Of a stretch of DNA of 64,000 nt, positions 8,498 through 15,476 are shown piece by piece (position 1 is the first letter of the stretch; each line of letters starts with the position of its first letter). The position numbers were made by a program, and so were the translations under genes. The DNA comes from Saprospiraceae bacterium (lineage in GTDB: Bacteria > Bacteroidota > Bacteroidia > Chitinophagales > Saprospiraceae): positions 288,785-352,784 of the forward strand of contig JABAQQ010000014.1 of the NCBI GenBank assembly GCA_019187225.1, given 5' to 3'. The notes below the pieces were generated by a model that was not told the DNA's origin, did not search any database, and was given only the letters and a program-made list of their open reading frames with translations.

Positions 8498-8551
8498 CCC
8501 GTTCGTCGCAATTTTGTGGCGCAACAAATCCAATGCCTGCTTTTTCGCCCC

Positions 8552-8592
8552 GTCAACCATCAACCTTCTACCATCAACCGTCATCCATCAAC
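8552..8592. repeat. CCATCAA repeat in a 5' leader
   Basis: Degenerate 7-nt units (CCATCAA and variants) run directly up to the ATG at 8593. Confidence 0.65.
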
Positions 8593-9138
8593 ATGGTCAC
8601 AACCAAATCGCTCTTTGCCGCCGAAGGACTGGACGAACGCAGTCTCGAATTTCTGGCCAATGCCATTGAAAAAAACAATTTGCCCGGATTCGACTACTAC
8701 GAATTCAAACGAGCTGTAGTCAGTCTCCTGCAAATGAAACTCGATGAAGCCACTTCCCATAAAAGCGCCTTTACCACTGCCGCCACCGTTGGTCTGACCA
8801 AGGAGAAACTCATTGAAACCGCGAATTATTACAAAAACATCGTGGAAAAAGAAAAGGAGCAGTTTGATAAAGCCCTCGAGAACCAAAATGCTACCAAAAT
8901 CACTGCACGCAAGGAAGAAGTCAAACGCCTGCGCGACCAGGTAGAGCGCCATAAAACAGAGATCGCCCGCCTCCAGGATGAAATCGCCGGCTATCTCACT
9001 CAGATTGATCAGGCCGAAGCGGCGACCAAACTCGAATCCGACAAACTCGAAAAGGCTAAATCCGCCTTCGAAAAAACCCACCAGGCCGTCGTCCTTCAAA
9101 TTGACAAGGACATCGAAAACATGCACAAACATCTTTGA
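8593..9138 (+). CDS. Coiled-coil protein of unknown family
   Basis: 181 residues from the ATG at 8593, immediately after a CCATCAA repeat; the open frame extends upstream only through that repeat and the promoter. Residues 1-60 are globular (LFAAEGLDERSLEFLANAIE). Residues 75-181 are a long charged coiled coil rich in Lys, Glu and Gln (KEEVKRLRDQVERHKTEIAR) without a signal peptide or membrane helix. It is followed 107 nt later by a PspA-like gene, with an inverted repeat in the gap. Probably a cytoplasmic partner of the PspA-like or TIR-like protein; I do not recognise the family. Confidence 0.75.
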   Translation: MVTTKSLFAAEGLDERSLEFLANAIEKNNLPGFDYYEFKRAVVSLLQMKLDEATSHKSAFTTAATVGLTKEKLIETANYYKNIVEKEKEQFDKALENQNATKITARKEEVKRLRDQVERHKTEIARLQDEIAGYLTQIDQAEAATKLESDKLEKAKSAFEKTHQAVVLQIDKDIENMHKHL

Positions 9139-9238
9139 TTGCGGATTGCGGATTGAAGAATGGAAGAGCATTCGGCAAATGCAGGGCAACCCTAAATCCG
9201 CAATCCGAAATCCGAAATCAAAAATCCGAAATCAAAAA
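9137..9238. repeat. GGATTGC repeat as inverted arms
   Basis: Left arm 9137-9155 is GATTGCG-type heptamers. The right arm 9194-9238 is the complementary AATCCGC/AATCCGA type. Together they form a hairpin between the coiled-coil and PspA-like genes. Same dialect as the insertions in purM, coaE and the lycopene cyclase gene. Confidence 0.75.
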
Positions 9239-9245
9239 TAAATAA

Positions 9246-10229
9246 ATGGATAACCGGTCATTCTGGCAACGCCCTGAAGGCATCACCGGAGCGCTTTTTC
9301 TGGCGGGACTGCTGGTCGGAGGCGGCATTTTACTGAGCAGCATGCTCCCTGCGCTGATCGCATTGGCGTCCAATACGTTGTACCTTGCGGGTATGCTCGC
9401 GGTGCTGGCAGCTATTGTATATGTAGTGCTTGACCCGAAGGCGCGCAACCTGGTATGGTACCTGTACCAGTCTGTGATGCGATGGATAACAGGTATTTTT
9501 GTAAAAATTGACCCGATATCCATCCTGAAATCCTATATCGAAGACCTGGAAGATACCCTGCGCAATATGAGCCGCCAGATCGGCGCCCTGCGGGGGCAGA
9601 TGCGACAGTTGAAAGGCATCATGGACACGAACGATGCAGAAATACAGAAAAATATGGCCATTGCCGGTCAGGCTAAAAAGAAAAGCGATGAAAAAAACGT
9701 CGCCCTCGCCGCCCGCAAAGCAGGCCGCCTGCAGGACGCCAACGCCAAATACGATGTGTTGTATAAGCGTATGGAAGTTCTCTACCGCATCCTGAACAAA
9801 ATGTACGAAAACTCCGAGATCGTACTCGAAGATACCAAGGACCAGGTGATCGTGAAAGAACAGGAATACAAAGCCATTCACGCCAGCCATTCAGCGATAC
9901 GCTCGGCTATGAGCATCGTAAGTGGTAACCCCGACCAGCGCGCTTTGTTCGACCGGGCCCTCGAAGCCCTGGCCGACGACCTCGGCAACAAGGTAGGCGA
10001 AATGGAGCGCTTTATGGACACCAGTCGAAATCTCATGGCCTCCATCGACCTGCAAAACGGCGTGTTCGAGGAAGAAGGTTTGCGTCTGCTCGAACAATGG
10101 GAAAAAAGCAGTCCCCTGCTTGCCGCTATACCCAAAGAAAAAAAACACGCTGAAAAACCACTGGATCTGAATCAACCGGCAAAAGAGATACTGAAGGACG
10201 ACAACGATTATACCAGGATGTTCGAGTGA
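9246..10229 (+). CDS. PspA/IM30-like coiled-coil protein with N-terminal membrane hairpin
   Basis: 327 residues. Two membrane helices at about 12-36 and 38-56 are followed by an amphipathic stretch. Residues 85-270 form a long coiled coil resembling PspA/Vipp1 (ESCRT-III superfamily): DPISILKSYIEDLEDTLRNM matches the PspA pattern in which an 'M..EMEDTL' helix follows the membrane-binding segment. Classical PspA has no membrane hairpin, so this would be an anchored variant. A role in envelope stress or membrane remodelling is inferred. It converges with the glutamyl-Q-like gene with a 19-nt gap. Confidence 0.6.
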   Translation: MDNRSFWQRPEGITGALFLAGLLVGGGILLSSMLPALIALASNTLYLAGMLAVLAAIVYVVLDPKARNLVWYLYQSVMRWITGIFVKIDPISILKSYIEDLEDTLRNMSRQIGALRGQMRQLKGIMDTNDAEIQKNMAIAGQAKKKSDEKNVALAARKAGRLQDANAKYDVLYKRMEVLYRILNKMYENSEIVLEDTKDQVIVKEQEYKAIHASHSAIRSAMSIVSGNPDQRALFDRALEALADDLGNKVGEMERFMDTSRNLMASIDLQNGVFEEEGLRLLEQWEKSSPLLAAIPKEKKHAEKPLDLNQPAKEILKDDNDYTRMFE

Positions 10230-10248
10230 CGACCGGGCTGGGAAAAAA

Positions 10249-11175
10249 CTACTGCAAGATGTTCAAAAGATCACTGGCAGAGTCAACCCCAATCGTTGCG
10301 TACCCAACCAAAGCAGCCGTCTTCCGGTAAACTTCCATAGGCCCCTCCCCTTGCTCACGCATGGCTCTGAGCGAACTGGCGCCCGCCGATTTGGATAATT
10401 TTTCTCCCAGTTCGTTCGTGAGGAGTGGGTGATGCAAAAACCGGATATGGAGGAAACCGCTTTCGCCCAGGCATTCCGCCAGAAAGCGCTGTGCCTGAGT
10501 GGAAGCCTCGAGGTCCCCCCCCCGAATGACATGCGTAACGCCAAAATGAACATCATCGGCAAGGCTCGCTATCTGGTAGGCAGGCAGTCCGTCGCGACGA
10601 CGGACGATGAAATCAGGCATCGGAAAACCCTGCGGCGTTTGAATGCGCCAAGCCACATCGGGGTCATCGAGACTCAGGTTCTGATCGCGAAATTCGGGTG
10701 GATAACCTCCCCCGTAAGACGCGAGATCGCGGCGGGATTTGCGACAGGCAAAAAGCAATCCCGTATCGCGCAGGTTTTTCAAAGCATTGAAATACAGGGG
10801 CAATCGGCGGTGTTGCGACCAGTTTTTCTCGAAATCATCGCAAGCGGCTGCTACGCGCAGACCCAAACTTGTATGTTCCGGTACGTATGTCGCATATTGC
10901 AAGTCATATATTCCCGGCCCTTCGTCCCAGTCTAATCCAAGCCACATAAGGCTTTCAAAGACATCCCGCACGTATTCAGGCCGTTTGCGTTCCGCATCGA
11001 GGTCGTCAATGCGCAGAAGAATCCTACCCCCGCAATGCCGGGCGACAAGCCAGTTGAGCGCAAAATTCAGGGCGTTGCCGGGGTGGAGATAGCCGGAAGG
11101 CGTTGGTGCAAAACGAAGGCGGCAGCCGGGGCCCGCCGTCCGGAGAAAAGCCCGGAATGCTTCATTGAACGGCAT
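10249..11175 (-). CDS. gluQ: Glutamyl-Q tRNA(Asp) synthetase-like protein
   Basis: 308 residues, about the length of GluQ and lacking the anticodon-binding domain of full GltX. The class I signatures are present: APTPSGYLHPGN (HIGH equivalent, 23-34) and KLSKS (259-263), with LLRIDDLD at 53-60. GluQ attaches glutamate to queuosine in tRNA-Asp. The usual Zn ligands (three Cys and a Tyr after the HIGH half) are not complete: only Cys144 of CRKSR remains. It overlaps the upstream lipoprotein gene by 14 nt, so the two are co-transcribed. Confidence 0.8.
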   Translation of the reverse strand: MPFNEAFRAFLRTAGPGCRLRFAPTPSGYLHPGNALNFALNWLVARHCGGRILLRIDDLDAERKRPEYVRDVFESLMWLGLDWDEGPGIYDLQYATYVPEHTSLGLRVAAACDDFEKNWSQHRRLPLYFNALKNLRDTGLLFACRKSRRDLASYGGGYPPEFRDQNLSLDDPDVAWRIQTPQGFPMPDFIVRRRDGLPAYQIASLADDVHFGVTHVIRGGDLEASTQAQRFLAECLGESGFLHIRFLHHPLLTNELGEKLSKSAGASSLRAMREQGEGPMEVYRKTAALVGYATIGVDSASDLLNILQ

Positions 11176-11692
11176 TGTTGCTGTCCGGGCTGTTTTGAAG
11201 CAATTCTTTCAGAATTTCTTCCGGCGATTTACCCAGATTTTTTAATTCAGCGCGCGCCGATTCCGCCATTTCGTCGTTGGGAAATTTTTCCAGAAACAGT
11301 TCATAAGCCGCTCTGGCCTTGTCCAGTTCCTCCAGGTCATTGGCGTACACGAATCCGATCATAAAAAATGCCGTCGCCGCCTTGGGGTGCTGCGGCATCT
11401 TTTCAGTCACTTTCGAGTACAGTTCGATGGCTTTTTGCGGCGCTTCGATCGTCCGGGCCAGGCCGCCTGCTTTCAGCAATATTTCAACGTACTCATCCGG
11501 GCTGGATTTTTCCACCAGAGATGCGAGTTGCTCTGCGGTTATTATAAATTCCTCGGCTTTCTTCTTGTCGGTCACTTCGGCGCCGCCGAATTCCTTGTCG
11601 AGCGCCGTCAAACGACCGCGAAGGGTATCTGCCTTGTCGGTACAGGCAAAAAGAGTTGTACTGATAATCGTCAAAAAGAGCAGTTTTCTCAT
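11162..11692 (-). CDS. Small tetratricopeptide-type lipoprotein
   Basis: 176 residues with a lipoprotein signal (LLFLTIISTTLFACTD, lipid Cys17). Residues 75-165 contain two TPR-like helical pairs (AIELYSKVTEKMPQHPKAAT and AAYELFLEKFPNDEMAESAR), as in YbgF/BamD-like proteins. Probably a periplasmic scaffolding protein. Its gene overlaps the start of the glutamyl-Q-like gene. No enzyme motif is seen. Confidence 0.75.
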   Translation of the reverse strand: MRKLLFLTIISTTLFACTDKADTLRGRLTALDKEFGGAEVTDKKKAEEFIITAEQLASLVEKSSPDEYVEILLKAGGLARTIEAPQKAIELYSKVTEKMPQHPKAATAFFMIGFVYANDLEELDKARAAYELFLEKFPNDEMAESARAELKNLGKSPEEILKELLQNSPDSNNAVQ

Positions 11693-11740
11693 CGTTGAAA
11701 AAATTATAAAAGGAGAAGGCTGTCTTATCAGTTGTTTATT

Positions 11741-11837
11741 CGGGGATTTGGTGATTTGTTTAAACAGGGATTGATTACTTTCGTGATCGGGACTCTAAAC
11801 AAATTCCCAAATCCCCCTTTAAACAAATCACCAGATT
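11741..11837. repeat. Inverted repeat of GGGATTTG and AAACAAATC type
   Basis: The arm at 11741-11769 (GGGGATTTGG, then TGATTTGTTTAAACAGGG) is mirrored at 11794-11837. It forms a hairpin immediately downstream of the purM stop on the reverse strand, so it may act as its 3' end. Confidence 0.7.
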
Positions 11838-11838
11838 A

Positions 11839-13095
11839 TTAAACTGATGATCCGCCACCTATAAACTCAAACTTCCCAAACGCGCTTTTCACTGTCACTT
11901 TTTCTCCTTGCGCGCGTTTCACTTTTCCAATGATCCGGGCCTCGATGCCGTATTTTTCAGCGATCGCGATTGCGTTTTCGGCGTAGCGGGCCGGCAAATA
12001 TATCTCCATGCGATGCCCCATATTGAACACCTGGTACATCTCGCGCCAATCGGTCCCGCTGCTTTCCCGGATCAGCCGAAACAACGGCGGCAATTCGAAA
12101 AGGTTGTCTTTCACGATGTGCACGTCCTTTACAAATTTCAGCACTTTCGTCTGGCCGCCGCCGGTCACATGAATGAGACCGTGTATTTTTTTGCGGTATT
12201 GATTCAATATTTCCTGTAACACAGGCAAATAGGTCCGTGTCGGCGATAAAATCAGTTTCCCGACAGTTATTTGATTGGGGATTGAGGATTGCGGATCGCG
12301 GATTTCTATTGACTCGGTCAGTTTTTTATTTCCGGTGTAAACCACTTCGTCGGGCAGGCGAGGATCAAAACTCTCCGGGTACCGCTCGGCATATATTTTT
12401 GACAACACATCGTGGCGTGCCGCGGTCAGGCCATTGCTGCCCATACCGCCGTTGTACGCATCTTCGTACGTCGCCTGCCCGAAAGATGCCAATCCCACGA
12501 TCACATCGCCCGGACGGATGTTGTTCACCAATACATCGCTGCGTTTCATGCGGGCAAATGCCGTGAAGCCGACGTCAATGGTGCGCACGATATCGCCTAC
12601 ATCGGCTGTTTCGCCGCCTGCGAGATGGATGTTCACACCGTGTTCGCGCATTTTCTCCACAAAATCCGTGGTGCCGCGAATGACCGCAGCGATGACTTCG
12701 CCGGGTATCAGCGTTTTGTTCCGTCCGATGGTGCTGCTGAGCAAAATGTTGTCCGTGCATCCCACACAGGCCATATCGTCGAGGTTCATCACGATGGCGT
12801 CCTGCGCCACGCCGGGCCATACGGAGAGGTCGCCCGTTTCGCGCCAGTAGAGATAGGCAAGGCTGGTCTTGGTGCCGGCAGTATCGGCATGGAGCAGGTT
12901 GCAATGCCGGGCGCTACCTGCTGCCAAATCGGGGAGTATTTTGCAAAAAGCATTGGGATACAAGCCCTTGTCCAGGTGCTTGATGGCGGCGTGCACTTCG
13001 TCCTTGCTGGCCGAAACGCCTCTTGCGTCGTATTTCAGGTTACTTTTCAAGCGAAATCGGTAAGTCGTATGTCGTATGTCGCTTACTTTTCCCAC
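11839..13095 (-). CDS. purM: Phosphoribosylformylglycinamidine cyclo-ligase (AIR synthetase), Bacteroidota type
   Basis: 418 residues from the GTG at 13095. It catalyses ATP-dependent ring closure of FGAM to AIR in purine synthesis. Hallmarks: LLHADTAGTKTSL, GVAQDAIVMNLDDMACVG, STIGRNKTLIPGEV, LAGGETADVGD, and GHRMEIYLP. Two oddities. Residues 264-276 (EIRDPQSSIPNQI) are the translation of an inserted GCGGATT heptamer repeat in a surface-loop position just after KKLT. Residues 5-13 come from a GTCGTAT repeat. No ATG exists near the expected N-terminus: either the GTG at 13095 (overlapping the upstream stop) or the TTG at 13050 must be used. Confidence 0.9.
   Translation of the reverse strand: MGKVSDIRHTTYRFRLKSNLKYDARGVSASKDEVHAAIKHLDKGLYPNAFCKILPDLAAGSARHCNLLHADTAGTKTSLAYLYWRETGDLSVWPGVAQDAIVMNLDDMACVGCTDNILLSSTIGRNKTLIPGEVIAAVIRGTTDFVEKMREHGVNIHLAGGETADVGDIVRTIDVGFTAFARMKRSDVLVNNIRPGDVIVGLASFGQATYEDAYNGGMGSNGLTAARHDVLSKIYAERYPESFDPRLPDEVVYTGNKKLTESIEIRDPQSSIPNQITVGKLILSPTRTYLPVLQEILNQYRKKIHGLIHVTGGGQTKVLKFVKDVHIVKDNLFELPPLFRLIRESSGTDWREMYQVFNMGHRMEIYLPARYAENAIAIAEKYGIEARIIGKVKRAQGEKVTVKSAFGKFEFIGGGSSV
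12270..12304. repeat. GCGGATT heptamer repeat inside purM
   Basis: Four 7-nt units (GGGGATT, GAGGATT, GCGGATC, GCGGATT) from 12277, in frame inside purM. The unit is identical to the repeats at 9.14, 15.4 and 16.2 kb. Confidence 0.85.
13059..13086. repeat. GTCGTAT repeat at the purM 5' end
   Basis: GTCGTAT, GTCGTAT and GTCGCTT at 13065-13085, flanked by GGTAAG and CTTAC. It lies between the GTG (13095) and TTG (13050) candidate starts of purM. Confidence 0.7.
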
Positions 13096-14291
13096 GACCT
13101 GTATTTCATCGTGCGGTCATAAACGTGGTAATAAATGGCTTTATCGAGGTCGGTAAAAGGCTGATGGCGGCGCTCCATGACGCGGGCGGCCGTTTCGCAG
13201 GCTTCGGCAAATTTATAGGTTCTGTAGCCGCCGCCGTCGCCGCCCCAGGCAAAATCGGGGATAAAGTTGCGCAAAAATCCCGCACCAAACACGTTGGCAA
13301 AAACCCCCACAACGGTACCGGTGTTGAACATGGTGTTGATGCCGCAACGGGCGTGGTCGCCCATCACGAGGCCCACGAATTGCTGCCCGGTAGGTTCGAA
13401 ACGCTCCGCTTCGTAGTCCCAGAGTTTTACTTCGCCATAGTTATTTTTCAGATTGGAATTGTTGGTATCGGCGCCGATGTTGCACCACTCGCCCAGTACG
13501 GCATCGCCGAGAAAACCGTCGTGCGCTTTGTTGGAATTGGCGAGCATGATGGAACGCGTCACCTCACCGCCTACCCGGCAGTTGGGGCCGATAGATGTAG
13601 CGCCGTAGATTTTAGCGCCCATTTTGACAATGGTGTCGGCGCCAATGGCGACCGGACCGCGCAACAGAGCGCCTTCCATCACTTCGGCATTTTTACCGAT
13701 GTACACCGGTCCGCCCGTCGTATTGATGATACAACATTCCATGGTGGCGCCTTCTTCGAGGAAGAGGTTGTCGAGCGGACCGATGATCTGGTTGGTCGGC
13801 GAAACGCGCTGCGATTTCCTGCCGCTGGTCAGCAGCGCGAAATCGTCGGGGATGGCTTGTTTGCACAAGAGCGTCAGTTCCCAAAGCCGGTTGGCCTGCA
13901 CGATCGGAATGTCGCTCTCTACTTCGACACCCTGCAGTGAATGCACTTCTTCATCTTCAATAAGTTGCTCAAACTGGGCTTCATTGAGCCGGGCGGCGAC
14001 CAGTTCTCCCTCATGGAGCAATGCTTCGTTCAACTCCAATTCCGTTATGCGGCGGCAGAGCTGTTCGCTGGGCAGGATACCCGCGTTGACGATCACGTTT
14101 TCATCCTCGATGTGGATCGGGAATTTTTCCTGCAAATATTCCTGGGTGATATAGGAAGCCGAACCGCGCAACAAACGTTCCCATTTTTCGCGCAAGGTCA
14201 GTATGCCGACGCGCAATTCGCCCATAGGACGGGTGGCTGTCAGGGGCAGGAGGTGATTGCGGGCGTCGGAGTCGAAAAGGATGATGTTCAT
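13083..14291 (-). CDS. GlmU-like putative sugar nucleotidyltransferase
   Basis: 402 residues. The N-terminal half begins NIILFDSDARNHLLPLTATRPMGELRVG, a degenerate nucleotidyltransferase pattern found in Bacteroidota GlmU-like proteins. The C-terminal half is a left-handed beta-helix of hexapeptide repeats (about 200-340: VYIGKNAEVMEGALLRGPVAIG, TIVKMGAKIYGATSIGPNCRVGG). It likely transfers a nucleotide or acetyl group in nucleotide-sugar synthesis; the substrate is unknown. Its stop overlaps the GTG candidate start of purM, consistent with one transcript. Confidence 0.8.
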   Translation of the reverse strand: MNIILFDSDARNHLLPLTATRPMGELRVGILTLREKWERLLRGSASYITQEYLQEKFPIHIEDENVIVNAGILPSEQLCRRITELELNEALLHEGELVAARLNEAQFEQLIEDEEVHSLQGVEVESDIPIVQANRLWELTLLCKQAIPDDFALLTSGRKSQRVSPTNQIIGPLDNLFLEEGATMECCIINTTGGPVYIGKNAEVMEGALLRGPVAIGADTIVKMGAKIYGATSIGPNCRVGGEVTRSIMLANSNKAHDGFLGDAVLGEWCNIGADTNNSNLKNNYGEVKLWDYEAERFEPTGQQFVGLVMGDHARCGINTMFNTGTVVGVFANVFGAGFLRNFIPDFAWGGDGGGYRTYKFAEACETAARVMERRHQPFTDLDKAIYYHVYDRTMKYRSWEK

Positions 14292-14370
14292 ATCTTTTGG
14301 CGGCCCACCTGCATTTCAGTGGGTGGAGGGCTGATAAATCCTTCGGATCTGAATTCAATTGCAGAAATAA

Positions 14371-14409
14371 AAAAAGTCCCAATGTGCAGGATAGCCTATC
14401 GGGACTTTT
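14371..14409 (-). terminator. Intrinsic terminator after rpmE2
   Basis: The arms AAAAAGTCCC (14371-14380) and GGGACTTTT (14401-14409) enclose a loop with a smaller GATAG/CTATC hairpin. On the reverse strand a T-run follows. Placed 25 nt after the L31 stop. Confidence 0.75.
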
Positions 14410-14434
14410 CAAAAACCGCGCCGGGAGCAGGCGA

Positions 14435-14689
14435 TCACTTGCTGAATTTTGCAAATTTCTTGTTGAATTTGTCAATACGGCCGGCCGTGTCCACAAATTT
14501 CATTTTCCCGGTAAAGAATGGATGGCTGAAGGCCGAAATCTCCATTTTCACAAGCGGGTATTCTTTGCCGTCTTCCCAGGTGATGGTATCTTTCGTATTC
14601 ACGCAGGATTTGCCCAGAAAAGCATCGTCTGTCGAAATGTCTTTGAATACGACAAAACGGTAACCGGACGGGTGGATGTCTTTTTTCAT
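14435..14689 (-). CDS. rpmE2: 50S ribosomal protein L31 type B
   Basis: 84 residues, the usual length for type B L31. It starts [17 protein letters not shown] and contains [20 protein letters not shown] and [14 protein letters not shown]. It lacks the CxxC zinc ligands of type A L31, so it is the zinc-independent form. Single gene with a full promoter at 14744-14775 and a terminator at 14371-14409. Confidence 0.95.
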   Translation of the reverse strand: MKKDIHPSGYRFVVFKDISTDDAFLGKSCVNTKDTITWEDGKEYPLVKMEISAFSHPFFTGKMKFVDTAGRIDKFNKKFAKFSK

Positions 14690-14743
14690 GACTTTATTTT
14701 TTCAAAAATTCTTTGTAAACCTGTGTTTTCAAAATTCGAGGCG

Positions 14744-14775
14744 CAAAAGTATGAATTCCGTACGGGGTTTTCAAA
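14744..14775 (-). promoter_or_regulatory. Promoter of rpmE2
   Basis: Reverse strand: -33 TTTG at 14775-14772, 20-nt spacer, -7 TACTTTTG at 14751-14744. A textbook Bacteroidota sigma promoter, 55 nt ahead of the L31 start. Confidence 0.75.
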
Positions 14776-14792
14776 ATATTTTTTGGAAAAAA

Positions 14793-15446
14793 CTATGCCG
14801 GTTGTTGTACACGCCCGCACAATACCCGGTGAATCTGCCAAACCTGCGGGATCAACATCCGCACGCCGTCGTTGACAATGACAAAATCGGCGAGCTCCAC
14901 CTTTTTTTCTTCGGGCATCTGGCTGGCCATGCGCGCACGTACCTGTTCTTCCGGAATGTCATCGCGTTGCATTACCCGCTGGATGCGCAAGGCTTTGGGA
15001 GCCGTGACAACGATCAGATAATCAAGAAATTGGTAACTGCCGCTCTCGATCATCAGGGCGGCTTCCCGCAAAGTGTAGGGCACGCCTGTTTTGGCCTGTT
15101 GTTCGTGCCATTGGCGGCTGTGGCGTTCCACCGCCGGGTGGACGAGCGCGTTCAATGCGCCCAATTTTTCCTTATTTTCAAAAACGATCCGGGCGACATA
15201 AGCGCGGTCATACTCCCCTTCCGGCGAGTAAGCAGCCGCGCTGAAAATTTCTATGATCCCTTTTTTGATGGTTTCGTCGTGGCCGATCAGCCATTTTGCC
15301 CATTCATCCGCGTAATAAACGGGGATCCCGAGCGCTCCGAATATCCGGCAAACCGTCGTTTTCCCGCTTCCGATACCGCCGGTAATGCCCACGCGAAGAC
15401 AAGGGGGTTGGGGATTGCGGATTGCGGATTGCGGATTGTTGTCCAT
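14793..15446 (-). CDS. coaE: Dephospho-CoA kinase
   Basis: 217 residues. It phosphorylates the 3'-OH of dephospho-CoA, the last step of coenzyme A synthesis. The P-loop GGIGSGKT is at 23-30, followed by VYYADEWAKWL, the lid segment and IVVTAPKALRIQRVMQRD. The first 13 residues (MDNNPQSAIRNPQ) are unlike the family and are encoded by a GCGGATT heptamer repeat; the normal N-terminus would be near CLRVGITGG. The repeat has therefore either become the 5' coding end or displaced the start. Confidence 0.93.
   Translation of the reverse strand: MDNNPQSAIRNPQPPCLRVGITGGIGSGKTTVCRIFGALGIPVYYADEWAKWLIGHDETIKKGIIEIFSAAAYSPEGEYDRAYVARIVFENKEKLGALNALVHPAVERHSRQWHEQQAKTGVPYTLREAALMIESGSYQFLDYLIVVTAPKALRIQRVMQRDDIPEEQVRARMASQMPEEKKVELADFVIVNDGVRMLIPQVWQIHRVLCGRVQQPA
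15410..15437. repeat. GCGGATT heptamer repeat at the coaE 5' end
   Basis: Four exact 7-nt units (GGGGATT, then three GCGGATT) lying within the first codons of coaE. Confidence 0.85.
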
Positions 15447-15476
15447 AAAGCGAGGTGAGTTGCCTGGTATGGAGGG

